Source: Homalodisca vitripennis (lineage: Eukaryota > Arthropoda > Insecta > Hemiptera > Cicadellidae). From it: DNA of 64,000 bases. The notes beneath the pieces are model-generated. The model was not told the DNA's origin, made no database searches, and worked only from the letters and a program-made list of their open reading frames with translations. Shown here piece after piece: positions 24,209-33,870 of the stretch. Location: assembly GCF_021130785.1 (NCBI RefSeq), contig NC_060210.1:181834501-181898500 (forward strand), read 5' to 3'. Each line of letters starts with the position of its first letter. Position 1 is the stretch's first letter. The position numbers were made by a program, and so were the translations under genes.

Positions 24209-25255
24209 ACGCAACAAATTGTTAATTTTAGGAATAGGATACCAAGCTTATGCGGCCTATAGGATGCAAAATATACGTTTGCAAACTAGGAAAGGTAGTG
24301 AAGGGTCGTAGAACCTATAGTGAATAGATACACTACTATCACTAACCGCGATAACCTATAAACGGCTGCTAACCTATCCTACGCACCGAATTATTAATCT
24401 TAGGAAGAGGAAAACAAGCTTATACGACTTATAGGATGCAAAATATACGTTTGCAGACTAGGAAAGGCAGTGAAGGGTAGTAGAACCTATATTTAATAGA
24501 TACACTACTATCACTAACTGCGATAACCTATAAACGGCTGCTAACCTATCCTACGCACCGAATTATTAATCTTAGGAATAGGATAACAAGCTTATACGGC
24601 TTATAGGATGCAAAATATACGTTTGCAGACTAGGAAAGGTAGTGAAGGGTAGTAGAACCTATATTTAATAGATACGCTACTATCACTAACCGCGATAACC
24701 TATAAACGGCTGTTAACCTATCCTACGCACCGAATTATTAATCTTAGGAATAGGATAACAAGCTTATACGGCTTATAGGATGCAAAATATACGTTTGCAA
24801 ACTAGGAAAGGCAGTGAAGGGTAGTAGAACCTATGTTTAATAGATACACTACTATCACTAACTGCGATAACCTATAAACGGCTGCTAACCTATCCTACGC
24901 ACCGAATTATTAATCTTAGGAATAGGATAACAAGCTTATACGGCTTATAGGATGCAAAATATACGTTTGCAAACTAGGAAAGGTAGTGAAGGGTAGTAGA
25001 ACCTATATTTAATAGATACGCTACTATCACTAACCGCGATAACCTATAAACGGCTGCTAACCTATCCTACGCACCGAATTATTAATCTTAGGAAGAGGAT
25101 AACCAGCTTATACGGCTTATTGGATGCAAAATTTACGTTTGCAAACTAGGAAAGGTAGTGAAGGGTAGTAGAACCTATATTTAATAGATACACTACTATC
25201 GCTAACTGCGATAACCTATAAACCGCTGCTAACCTATCCTACGCACCGAATTATT
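24209..25255. repeat. 172-bp tandem repeat array inside the 3' LTR
   Basis: The marker ACGCACCG recurs at 24381, 24553, 24725, 24897, 25069 and 25241, exactly 172 bp apart each time, after a more diverged first unit. Units differ at scattered positions. The same array lies in the other LTR at about 31779-32825. Confidence 0.95.
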
Positions 25256-25279
25256 AAATTTACTTAACGATTACAAATC

Positions 25280-25603
25280 GTGGTGACTCACCAAATATAC
25301 GATATATGGCGAATGCGTATTCTCCGTACCAGGCTCCTCTCCTCGACTCGACTTGACACCACGACGTCCGCAAGCAAACTCCTTTCCTCGAATCGACTTC
25401 ACACAACGAAGTCAGCAGGCACACTCTCTCCTCGAATCAACTTCACACCACGACGTCCGCAGGCAAAACTCTCTGTCCCTTGTCGGGTCGGCTGTATAAG
25501 TAGACCGCCAGCCGGTCATGCGCAGAAACGCGTTTTCGTCAGTCTGTCGGCATACGCTGCAGCGGCTACATCGGAGCTCCGGCTACTGCACTGCCCCGAG
25601 TAG
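25280..25603 (+). other. Open frame antisense to the retrotransposon, inside the LTR
   Basis: A 107-codon frame (first ATG near 25313) is rich in Arg, Ser, Thr and Leu, with no recognised domain. The identical frame is in the other LTR at 32851-33174. A TATA-like TATAAGTA (25494-25501 and 33066-33073) sits inside it on the same strand, followed 45 bp later by an initiator-like TCAGT. It could be part of an antisense transcript or mere composition; coding is unproven. Confidence 0.25.
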
Positions 25604-25842
25604 AGAGGTTACCTAACCTCAAATTAACTCCTTCTAATGGAAGGACTACGACGACGACGACTATCGACGAAAATAAATCGACACATCTACTCGTCAAAAT
25701 AAACGTTTTCTCATTTAAGAACAAAAAAAACGGGGTATAAATTTGAACCCTTACACCCTCCACTTACTTCCTGGAGAAAATAAAAACTGACAAAAAAAGA
25801 CTCTGAAGTCGGATTAACGAAACAAAATAAAACTTGCACTTC

Positions 25843-26079
25843 TCATAAGTTGAACGTAAAATAATAAAGGCAAACTAAAATAGTACACTTCGTTCTCCCA
25901 TTAACGAATTCCCCTACGCCCCTGTAGGAGAATAATAAGAGAATTCTTCCAAAACGGTCGCATTCTTTCCCATTTTCTTTTTCTTCGGGAAGACGGAGAG
26001 ACCCAATTTCCATACATTGACTCTCTTCCGTGACGTATCCGGTATTTGGATTTTCTTGGTACGGCTTCTTATTTGACAT
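25843..26079 (-). CDS. Short third open frame of the gypsy element, unknown function
   Basis: A 78-codon frame whose ATG overlaps the last codons of pol in another phase (AAATATGTCAAATAAG). It lies where env or an accessory frame would sit. There is no signal peptide, no transmembrane segment beyond a weak hydrophobic C-terminus, and no recognised motif. It is far too short for an envelope protein. It may be a vestige or a translated accessory peptide. Confidence 0.3.
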   Translation of the reverse strand: MSNKKPYQENPNTGYVTEESQCMEIGSLRLPEEKENGKECDRFGRILLLFSYRGVGEFVNGRTKCTILVCLYYFTFNL

Positions 26080-29000
26080 ATTTCTTTAAGTCTTTGACGT
26101 GAGCTCGTAGCACATTCCTTTTTCGACCACAGAGGCTATAGATGTTTGATCCGAACTTTTCTACAATTTTATAAGGCCCGTCGTATTTCGCCGCTAGCTT
26201 CGAGGCGAAAGAGTCAATCGCCGACGAGAGATGGTGTTGTTTCAGCCACACCAACTCCCCAACTCGGAAGTTTTCCTCTCTCCGCCTTAGGTTGTAATAT
26301 TTTGCCTGAGATCGACTCGCTCTTTCTAAATTCGAATGGCATTGCTTGTACAGTTTCGCGAAAGCTTCTAATCTTTTCCGGTTCGTATCTGTCACATGAG
26401 ACTCGGAGTCATCTTGCCCATTCTGTACCTCTAGAGGGCCATGGATTGCATTCGGTAACCGCAATTCCCGTCCAAAATTTAATAAAGCTGGAGTAAATCC
26501 CGTAGAATCATGTACGGCGGTGTTCATGGCGTACCTGAATTCGTTCAAGTGTATGTCCCAAAGCCGTTGATCTTCTTTGACGTACTGTGCGATCATCGTC
26601 TTTAGGACTCGATTCGCCCGCTCCACCGGATTCTCTTGAGGCGTGTAGGGTGCTGTCAGTTGATGTTCGATTCCCCAACTCTCCAGTAAATTACGCCATA
26701 GCTTGGCCGTAAACTGCGGTCCATTATCGGTGATGGTGACCTCTGGTGCGCCGAAGCGAAAAAGCACCAAATTTTGAAATGCGTTCACCACATTCGTCGC
26801 GGTCACTGATTTTAACGAACACAGTTCTACCCATTTCGTGAAGATATCCTGTACGACTAGGATAAACCTCGCACCTCTTCGTGAACGTGGCAAGGGTCCT
26901 ATTATATCGGCTGTGACCTTATACCATGGACCAGTTGGTCTCCGAAAGTACATCTTTCCTGCTGGTTTCCGTTGTTCAACCTTGTGCGCCTGACAAGACT
27001 GACATCTTCTAACATAATTCTTCACATCTGTGAGCAATCCCGGCCAATAATACCTCTCTTGGACTCGCTTTGCTGTCTTTCTTATTCCAAGATGGCCGGC
27101 CGTTTCGCGATCGTGATTTTCATTCAACACAGCTTCTCGCTTGTCTTTTGGCACACACAGTTTCCAATTTAGAGAGTCGTCGAACCTATTCGCCCTTCCT
27201 CGGGGCTTGTACTTCATAAGGTTTCCTCCGGCAATCCTTAAATTTCGGCACGTGTCGGGCTTGGAGGTAACTCTAGCGAACATCTTGTGGTACCAATCTC
27301 GCTTTAAGTCCGATTCCTTTTCCAAAACTTCTGCGCTAGAGCATAACTGAGCGCTGTTTGCACCTTCTACGGGGTAGCGAGACAGAGCATCTGCCACTCT
27401 GTTTAGTGTACCCTTCCGGTAATGAATCTCAAAATCGTTCTGCTGAAGTTCTAGCACCCACCGAGCTAGTCGTCCCGTCGGCTGCTGAATATTCATCAGC
27501 CATTTGAGAGCTTGATGATCGGTAACGGCGATAAATTTGTACCCCTCCAGATATGGCCTAAATTTCTTTACCGCCCATACTAACGCCAAACATTCCTTTT
27601 CGGTAACGGTGAACGTTTTCTCACCGTCGGTCAACAATCGGCTAGCAAATGCTATAACGCGTTCTCTCTTATCGATTTTCTGAGTCAATGCTGCACCCAG
27701 TCCATCATTCGAAGCATCTACTTCTAGCCAAAACGTTTGTTGAAAATCGGGACACGCTAGTATTGGTGTATCGGAAAGCTTATCTTTAAGCTCGAGAAAC
27801 GCACTCTGTTGTTCGTCCGTCCAATCCCACTTTTCACTTTTCTTTAAAAGTTTGGTTAGAGGTCTAGTTGATTTGGCGAAATTCTCCACAAATCTTCTAT
27901 ACCAAGAAGCGAGTCCTAGGAAGCTTCTCAAAGAGCGAACTGAAGTAGGAGTGGGGAACTCTCGGATGGCTCGTACCTTTTCTGGGTCTGTACGAATTCC
28001 GTCTTTATTTACAACGTGGCCTAAATATTTTAATTCTCGTTTGCAGAATTGACATTTCTCTGCATTTGGTTTCAGACCAGCGCCTCGTAGCCTATTGAAG
28101 ACATCCTTGAGAAGCGTTAAGTGTTCTTCAAACGTCTTACTGACAATAATTAGGTCATCTAAATAAGCAAATGCTTTTGGCTCTAGCTCGGGACCTATAA
28201 TTTGGTCTAGTAATCGTTGGAACGTTGCTCCAGCAGAATGCAATCCAAACGGCATTACCCGAAAATGGTACAGGCCCTTGCCAGGTACGGTGAAAGCAGT
28301 GAGAGGTTTGCTTTCTTGCGAAAGGGGTACCTGCCAATATCCTTGTTTCAAATCGATGGTAGAGATGAAGGAGGCTTCTCTCAATTTCTCCAAAATCGAA
28401 TTTATTTGGGGCAACGGGTACGCGTCTTTCTCGCTGACGCCATTTAATTTTCTAAAATCTATGCAGAAACGATATTTCCCACTGGGTTTCTTCACGAGCA
28501 CTATCGGAGAACTCCACGGGCTCGACGATGGTTCTATAACTCCATCTTGTAACATCTTATCAACTTCCTCGTTAATGATCTGTTGCATCGCCGGATTTCT
28601 AGGATAGTATCGTTGTTTTATCGGTTCGTTCTTGCTGAGTTTGATTCGATGCTCCACCAAAGTTGTTTTTCCCGAGCAGGACTCGAATTTAGGAAGCTCT
28701 TCCTGTAAAAATTCGTTCAATATGGGTCTCTCTTCGTCATCTAGTGAACTGACCTCCTCTGGTACTCTGTCACTATTCATACAGCTGACGTCGGTCACAC
28801 GACTGTCATATAGATCTACGCCGCAGTTAACTGATACCAAATTTAATGGTCGGATCAGGTCCATGCCCAGGATGATCGGGGCAGTCAGCGACGGCAAATA
28901 CGCAGTTGCTACGTCCAGCTCGTGATCGGTGATTCTGCATTTAAAGCGATATATGCTCGAGACGGACACTTGAGTATTGTCGGCTAGTGAGATTTTGAAT

Positions 29001-29164
29001 TGTTTCCTCGCAGGTAGAACGCCTACTTTCCCCAGGAAATCGGCTACCTCTTCATTAATGAGTGACGCCACTGCACCGGTATCAATCAACGCTTTGAAGT
29101 TTCTTCCGTAAATCTCCACGTTCGTGTACGGTCTTGGGTCATCAATATCGATTCGATTGTTCAT
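26069..29164 (-). CDS. pol: Gypsy Pol polyprotein (protease, RT, RNase H, integrase)
   Basis: 1031 residues from the first ATG. Order: aspartic protease with ALIDTGA near residue 28; reverse transcriptase with YLDDLIIVS near residue 335; RNase H with LEVDASNDGLGAAL near 480; integrase with an HH-CC zinc finger (H..H, CQSCQ near 740), then ADIIGPLP, ITDNGPQF and VERANR carrying the D,D,E triad; and a C-terminal chromodomain-free tail. All catalytic motifs are present and no stop interrupts. The pol frame stays open upstream of this ATG into the end of gag and is shifted by -1 relative to it, so a Gag-Pol fusion by -1 frameshifting is the likely expression route. Confidence 0.97.
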   Translation of the reverse strand: MNNRIDIDDPRPYTNVEIYGRNFKALIDTGAVASLINEEVADFLGKVGVLPARKQFKISLADNTQVSVSSIYRFKCRITDHELDVATAYLPSLTAPIILGMDLIRPLNLVSVNCGVDLYDSRVTDVSCMNSDRVPEEVSSLDDEERPILNEFLQEELPKFESCSGKTTLVEHRIKLSKNEPIKQRYYPRNPAMQQIINEEVDKMLQDGVIEPSSSPWSSPIVLVKKPSGKYRFCIDFRKLNGVSEKDAYPLPQINSILEKLREASFISTIDLKQGYWQVPLSQESKPLTAFTVPGKGLYHFRVMPFGLHSAGATFQRLLDQIIGPELEPKAFAYLDDLIIVSKTFEEHLTLLKDVFNRLRGAGLKPNAEKCQFCKRELKYLGHVVNKDGIRTDPEKVRAIREFPTPTSVRSLRSFLGLASWYRRFVENFAKSTRPLTKLLKKSEKWDWTDEQQSAFLELKDKLSDTPILACPDFQQTFWLEVDASNDGLGAALTQKIDKRERVIAFASRLLTDGEKTFTVTEKECLALVWAVKKFRPYLEGYKFIAVTDHQALKWLMNIQQPTGRLARWVLELQQNDFEIHYRKGTLNRVADALSRYPVEGANSAQLCSSAEVLEKESDLKRDWYHKMFARVTSKPDTCRNLRIAGGNLMKYKPRGRANRFDDSLNWKLCVPKDKREAVLNENHDRETAGHLGIRKTAKRVQERYYWPGLLTDVKNYVRRCQSCQAHKVEQRKPAGKMYFRRPTGPWYKVTADIIGPLPRSRRGARFILVVQDIFTKWVELCSLKSVTATNVVNAFQNLVLFRFGAPEVTITDNGPQFTAKLWRNLLESWGIEHQLTAPYTPQENPVERANRVLKTMIAQYVKEDQRLWDIHLNEFRYAMNTAVHDSTGFTPALLNFGRELRLPNAIHGPLEVQNGQDDSESHVTDTNRKRLEAFAKLYKQCHSNLERASRSQAKYYNLRRREENFRVGELVWLKQHHLSSAIDSFASKLAAKYDGPYKIVEKFGSNIYSLCGRKRNVLRAHVKDLKKYVK

Positions 29165-29217
29165 GCCACAAAAATTTTTAATTTTGTCGAGCCATTCATT
29201 CCATTCTTTTGGGGTAG

Positions 29218-31002
29218 TCAGTTTTGACTTCGGTTTGGACTCCGGTGACCCCCAACTCCCGAAGTCCTCGCTTCGTTTCCCGATTGCCTACAATCACATG
29301 ATGTCGTTTTAACTCCTGGCTTCTTACAGTTGAAACATTTCAAATTCCTTGGTTTTCTACAATTTCTATAGAGATGGCCTGGTATTTCGCAGTTCCAACA
29401 TACTATCCCTCGTATACTATTAGGCTTCGACGGGTTATTTTGGTCGCCGCAAGTTTGCATGTGTGTAGTGGCTCTCTGATCGGTGGACGGTTCATTGAAA
29501 GATACTTTCCGGTGCCCGCTGTCGGATGGCCTGGTTTGCGCAGTTTCAAGTTTATCCTGAGTTTCCGTTCTGGGATGTGCAGTCCTAGACACGGCATATG
29601 CTTGAAAACTTTCTTTCAGTTGCTGAGATCTACCTTTGCTTTGAAATGCTGTTTCCGGAACTAGCGCTTGAGCAGGACTCGGTGGAGGGCGATAATTAAG
29701 TTTTTCTCGTAGACAAGTTTCATACTCATCAGCAACCTTCATTAGTCCGGCTAAGTTCACGAAATCTCTCCTTCGAACATACATTTTATACGTCGGGTGC
29801 GTATTATTGTAGATTCTCTCTAACTTCTCAGTCTCCGAAAATCCTCCTCTTCTTCTGATGAGAGTAGACAGAGCAACAACGTATTGTTTAAACAGTTCTC
29901 CATCGCCTTGGGTTCGTTTTCGAATTTCATCATCCAGATGAACGATATACCCCGGTGGCAGGTACTGTATCTGAAAGTCTCGAAGAAAATCTACAAAGTT
30001 TGCCCAAATATCTCGATTATTTCTGTACCATAAAAGTGCACTCTCTTTTAGCAGTTCAGGTAGAGCTTTTAGCATTCGATCTTGTTGGACTTCATAAGCA
30101 TCCATCAATTCGTGTAGTCGTTCTAAGAACGATATGGCGTCAGTATCTCTCCTGCCATCAAAACGAAGATTCCATTTGCGCACCATATTGCACAATGTAG
30201 CGGTGTCTGAAATGCTGTGTGGGTTACTCTCGAAACCAGACGCCATGTTTCCTGACCGCGTATTAGTGAACTCGTAATACCGTCGTGGTAGCGAGTTTGA
30301 TGGATGTACGTTCCGGGATGCCATCAATTCATACTCTGAATTCTGGCCCAACTCTCTCGGGGTTGTTTGTTCGAAAGTAGCTGCTCTAGTCGCTACGAGT
30401 TGGGACTGTGGTCGTACAGCTCCTGACATGATTCGCTTAACTTCTTCAAACGTAGCGGTAGGCGGGAGACCAAGCATCTCTCTAATAACATCCATCTCTG
30501 TTCCTGTCTTCGATTGCACATTTTCGTTATTTGGGAGAGTTTCGCCGCTCGTTGCTCGGCTCACACTTCCATATTCCGTAGGAGCAAATCCGAGGGAAGG
30601 GCTCTTCGCAATCCCACTTCGTGCTAATCGCACTAATTCTTCTCGCAACTGTTGGCTATTTCCGTCATTCGGTACTCCATATTTATTAAGTTCAGCTTGT
30701 AGCTGCGGTTTGGTGAGCTTATAAACCCAGCTAACCCTTGCATCCAAGTCGGTTGATATATTGCCGTCGTCGGCGCTTGGAGTTACCAAAGTCTGAGGAT
30801 TTATTGGATGTCCTGTTTGAACGGTCTTTGGTATTACTCCAGTAGAAGTAGACGTCGAAGGCGGAGGCTTCGTTGTTTTTGAATCTGTTTTCTTTGTATC
30901 GCTTGTAGTACCGCTTTCTCCTCCATTAATATACATCCAAAATACGTTCCATCCAAGAAGGTTTAGAATGGTTCTCAGAAACCTTAAAATGTATAGATCC
31001 AT
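29218..31002 (-). CDS. gag: Gypsy Gag protein
   Basis: About 594 residues from the ATG at 31002 (the open frame begins two codons earlier at a TTG). A hydrophobic N-terminal stretch is followed by a Ser/Thr/Pro-rich linker, a SAP-like helix pair near residues 90-130, and the retrotransposon Gag core around residues 260-430 (NMVRKWNLRFDG, then SFLERLHELMDAY). The nucleic-acid-binding tail has one full CCHC knuckle (CWNCEIPGHLYRNC). A second, CFNCKKPGVKTTSC, has Val where His is expected. Gag forms the particle and packages the RNA. The stop lies in the overlap with the pol frame. Confidence 0.93.
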   Translation of the reverse strand: MDLYILRFLRTILNLLGWNVFWMYINGGESGTTSDTKKTDSKTTKPPPSTSTSTGVIPKTVQTGHPINPQTLVTPSADDGNISTDLDARVSWVYKLTKPQLQAELNKYGVPNDGNSQQLREELVRLARSGIAKSPSLGFAPTEYGSVSRATSGETLPNNENVQSKTGTEMDVIREMLGLPPTATFEEVKRIMSGAVRPQSQLVATRAATFEQTTPRELGQNSEYELMASRNVHPSNSLPRRYYEFTNTRSGNMASGFESNPHSISDTATLCNMVRKWNLRFDGRRDTDAISFLERLHELMDAYEVQQDRMLKALPELLKESALLWYRNNRDIWANFVDFLRDFQIQYLPPGYIVHLDDEIRKRTQGDGELFKQYVVALSTLIRRRGGFSETEKLERIYNNTHPTYKMYVRRRDFVNLAGLMKVADEYETCLREKLNYRPPPSPAQALVPETAFQSKGRSQQLKESFQAYAVSRTAHPRTETQDKLETAQTRPSDSGHRKVSFNEPSTDQRATTHMQTCGDQNNPSKPNSIRGIVCWNCEIPGHLYRNCRKPRNLKCFNCKKPGVKTTSCDCRQSGNEARTSGVGGHRSPNRSQN

Positions 31003-31094
31003 TTTCAATAGTTATTCGCAGTAAGTTTGTGTATTTTAAGTTGTCTCTGTCGTATCACTTAGTATTTTTGTCTTTCGATTTCTATTCTTTTCAG

Positions 31095-31115
31095 TCCAAT
31101 TGTTCGGGCGCCATT
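31095..31115 (-). other. Primer-binding site of the gypsy element
   Basis: On the minus strand, four to five bases inside the 5' LTR, TGGCGCCCGAACA (31113-31101) matches the 3' end of a lysine-type tRNA primer as used by many retroelements. The match weakens after 13 bases. Confidence 0.75.
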
Positions 31116-31118
31116 TTA

Positions 31119-33329
31119 TGTGAGGTGTTTCGGTGAAATCGCTTTTTATATCGTCTGCCCTGATAGTTGCAGTCGTGCTGGGTTCTATTCCAAGGTTGTG
31201 ATATCGACTTATAGCTATTTCTATCTTACCCGCGCCCTCACCGTACGCTGGTAGAGATCGATATCATACACAAGGTTAAACGTGAGTGAACAGAAAATCT
31301 CAGACTCGTTCAGAGCGAATTCAGTTATTCGCACTCTTCAATAGAACGATATCATCACAGTTTTCTGTTCTATGTTTCGCGATTTTACGTGGATAAATGT
31401 TGATTAGAGCAGTCGATGCCCCGTTCTAGAATGCGACGTTTAGAAATAAATCCTATTGTAACGACGACTATTTGACAATTATTTGTGCGTGAGAAAAACA
31501 GATTTTTAATATCGGTGGTCCGCGAGATCTTTATTCCACAGCCGTTGACTCGAACCGGTCTCTGTATCGTCTGCTCGTTTCTTCTTTCTTCAGTGTGTTG
31601 TTGTGCTGTGTTAAGCTGAGGTTATGATTTGGCTTTACAAATATCAAAATAAATATTAAATATATCAAACCAAACAAATTCCTTCTTTATACTAATGACA
31701 TAAAATTATCATATAATGTTAACCTGAAAGAAACATGTCACTAACTACGATAAACTATTAGCTGCTCCTAATCTGTACTACGCAACAAATTGTTAATTTT
31801 AGGAATAGGATACCAAGCTTATGCGGCCTATAGGATGCAAAATATACGTTTGCAAACTAGGAAAGGTAGTGAAGGGTCGTAGAACCTATAGTGAATAGAT
31901 ACACTACTATCACTAACCGCGATAACCTATAAACGGCTGCTAACCTATCCTACGCACCGAATTATTAATCTTAGGAAGAGGAAAACAAGCTTATACGACT
32001 TATAGGATGCAAAATATACGTTTGCAGACTAGGAAAGGCAGTGAAGGGTAGTAGAACCTATATTTAATAGATACACTACTATCACTAACTGCGATAACCT
32101 ATAAACGGCTGCTAACCTATCCTACGCACCGAATTATTAATCTTAGGAATAGGATAACAAGCTTATACGGCTTATAGGATGCAAAATATACGTTTGCAGA
32201 CTAGGAAAGGTAGTGAAGGGTAGTAGAACCTATATTTAATAGATACGCTACTATCACTAACCGCGATAACCTATAAACGGCTGTTAACCTATCCTACGCA
32301 CCGAATTATTAATCTTAGGAATAGGATAACAAGCTTATACGGCTTATAGGATGCAAAATATACGTTTGCAAACTAGGAAAGGCAGTGAAGGGTAGTAGAA
32401 CCTATGTTTAATAGATACACTACTATCACTAACTGCGATAACCTATAAACGGCTGCTAACCTATCCTACGCACCGAATTATTAATCTTAGGAATAGGATA
32501 ACAAGCTTATACGGCTTATAGGATGCAAAATATACGTTTGCAAACTAGGAAAGGTAGTGAAGGGTAGTAGAACCTATATTTAATAGATACGCTACTATCA
32601 CTAACCGCGATAACCTATAAACGGCTGCTAACCTATCCTACGCACCGAATTATTAATCTTAGGAAGAGGATAACCAGCTTATACGGCTTATTGGATGCAA
32701 AATTTACGTTTGCAAACTAGGAAAGGTAGTGAAGGGTAGTAGAACCTATATTTAATAGATACACTACTATCGCTAACTGCGATAACCTATAAACCGCTGC
32801 TAACCTATCCTACGCACCGAATTATTAAATTTACTTAACGATTACAAATCGTGGTGACTCACCAAATATACGATATATGGCGAATGCGTATTCTCCGTAC
32901 CAGGCTCCTCTCCTCGACTCGACTTGACACCACGACGTCCGCAAGCAAACTCCTCTCCTCGAATCGACTTCACACAACGAAGTCAGCAGGCACACTCTCT
33001 CCTCGAATCAACTTCACACCACGACGTCCGCAGGCAAAACTCTCTGTCCCTTGTCGGGTCGGCTGTATAAGTAGACCGCCAGCCGGTCATGCGCAGAAAC
33101 GCGTTTTCGTCAGTCTGTCGGCATACGCTGCAGCGGCTACATCGGAGCTCCGGCTACTGCACTGCCCCGAGTAGAGAGGTTACCTAACCTCAAATTAACT
33201 CCTTCTAATGGAAGGACTACGACGACGACGACTATCGACGAAAATAAATCGACACATCTACTCGTCAAAATAAACGTTTTCTCATTTAAGAACAAAAAAA
33301 AAAACGGGGTATAAATTTGAACCCTTACA
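31119..33329 (-). repeat. Gypsy 5' LTR, 2211 bp
   Basis: Same structure as the 3' LTR, including the 172-bp array (about 31779-32825) and the antisense frame (32851-33174). Its outer end abuts the GTAT duplication at 33330. Confidence 0.95.
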
Positions 33330-33333
33330 GTAT

Positions 33334-33452
33334 TTCATGAGTAAACTGGTTCCTTCTTTTTAACCACTCCTTCATCCATACCCGCTTCTTTCTCTTCTTC
33401 TTTGGCTTCACTAACAATGCGACCACAACACACGCTGCAGCATCCACATCAC
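33334..33452 (-). pseudogene. PIF/Harbinger transposase N-terminal fragment, part 1
   Basis: The minus-strand frame shows a Lys/Arg-rich stretch followed by RVWMKEWLKRRNQFTHE, the characteristic start of insect PIF/Harbinger nucleases. No ATG remains where the start should be. The frame continues at 23547 beyond the gypsy element. The catalytic domain is absent. Confidence 0.75.
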
Positions 33453-33513
33453 ATATCTATACCATACACGGCACACGAACTACCTTGCCCCTCGGTAATT
33501 CTGTATGGGCCCC

Positions 33514-33870
33514 TTTAGGCACGAGAATCTATCGATTTATTTTTTCAGTACATAGCCTGTAACATCGGTGTTCCTCCGAAAATAGATCTGGGTAAGAATG
33601 AGGTTAGTGACATCATATAGTAGACTGTGTAATTAATGAGTATGCCAAGTTTATTAAAACCAGCTCCTTGACTTTGAGGTATGACCATCCATAGATTTGT
33701 TTTTTCAGTATTTGGCTAGTCAAATCGACATAGCTCCGAAAATAGGCCTTGCATGAGAATAAGGTTTGTACTAAAGTATAGTTGACTATGTAAAGAATGT
33801 GTGTGCAAACGTTTTAACAAAATCGGCTCTTACATTTTTGGCTACGGGATCATAGTTTTTCTCATGTTGG
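33514..33870. repeat. Right part of the old diverged tandem array
   Basis: Two diverged units of about 165 bp, sharing TTTTTTCAGTATTTGGC, GACATAGCTCCGAAAATAGG and AGTATAGTTGACTATG with the units at 16190-16557. Confidence 0.6.

Larger units (their letters stand above)
23548..25755 (-). repeat. Gypsy 3' LTR, 2208 bp
   Basis: Nearly identical to the 5' LTR. The differences noticed by eye are one T/C (25385 against 32956) and an A run of 8 against 11 near the end, which accounts for the 3-bp length difference. It contains six copies of a 172-bp tandem repeat. A purine-rich stretch (AGTGGAGGG, minus strand, about 25756-25764) just upstream is the likely polypurine tract. Confidence 0.95.
23548..33329 (-). 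mobile_element. Ty3/gypsy LTR retrotransposon, complete, recent
   Basis: The element lies on the minus strand: 5' LTR 31119-33329, gag, pol, a short third frame, 3' LTR 23548-25755. The LTRs start TGTAAGGG and end CTCACA (minus strand). GTAT flanks both ends (23544-23547 and 33330-33333). The interrupted PIF/Harbinger frame reads through when one GTAT copy is removed, which proves the boundaries. gag and pol are open throughout. The LTRs look almost identical, so insertion was recent. The 2.2-kb LTRs are long for gypsy elements. Confidence 0.95.
16561..33513 (-). mobile_element. PIF/Harbinger-derived element, split by hAT and gypsy insertions
   Basis: GGGGCCCATACA at 16561 is mirrored at the right end (33513). 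The unsplit element would be only about 395 bp: 16561-16677, 23450-23547 and 33334-33513. It encodes the first ~85 codons of a PIF/Harbinger transposase on the minus strand and little else, so it is an internally deleted derivative. TAA precedes the left end but no matching TAA follows the right end, so the TSD is lost or mutated. Next to the left end an imperfect inverted repeat (16566-16653) shares CATACACG, TCAATATT and ATTGTGCAAT. Confidence 0.7.

Noticed and set aside
24209..25255. Independent satellite array
   Set aside because: The array is inside an LTR and present identically in the partner LTR, so here it is part of the retrotransposon.
26146..28925. Plus-strand frames of 60-116 codons
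   Set aside because: They lie opposite the intact pol gene and show no motif; they are shadows of it.
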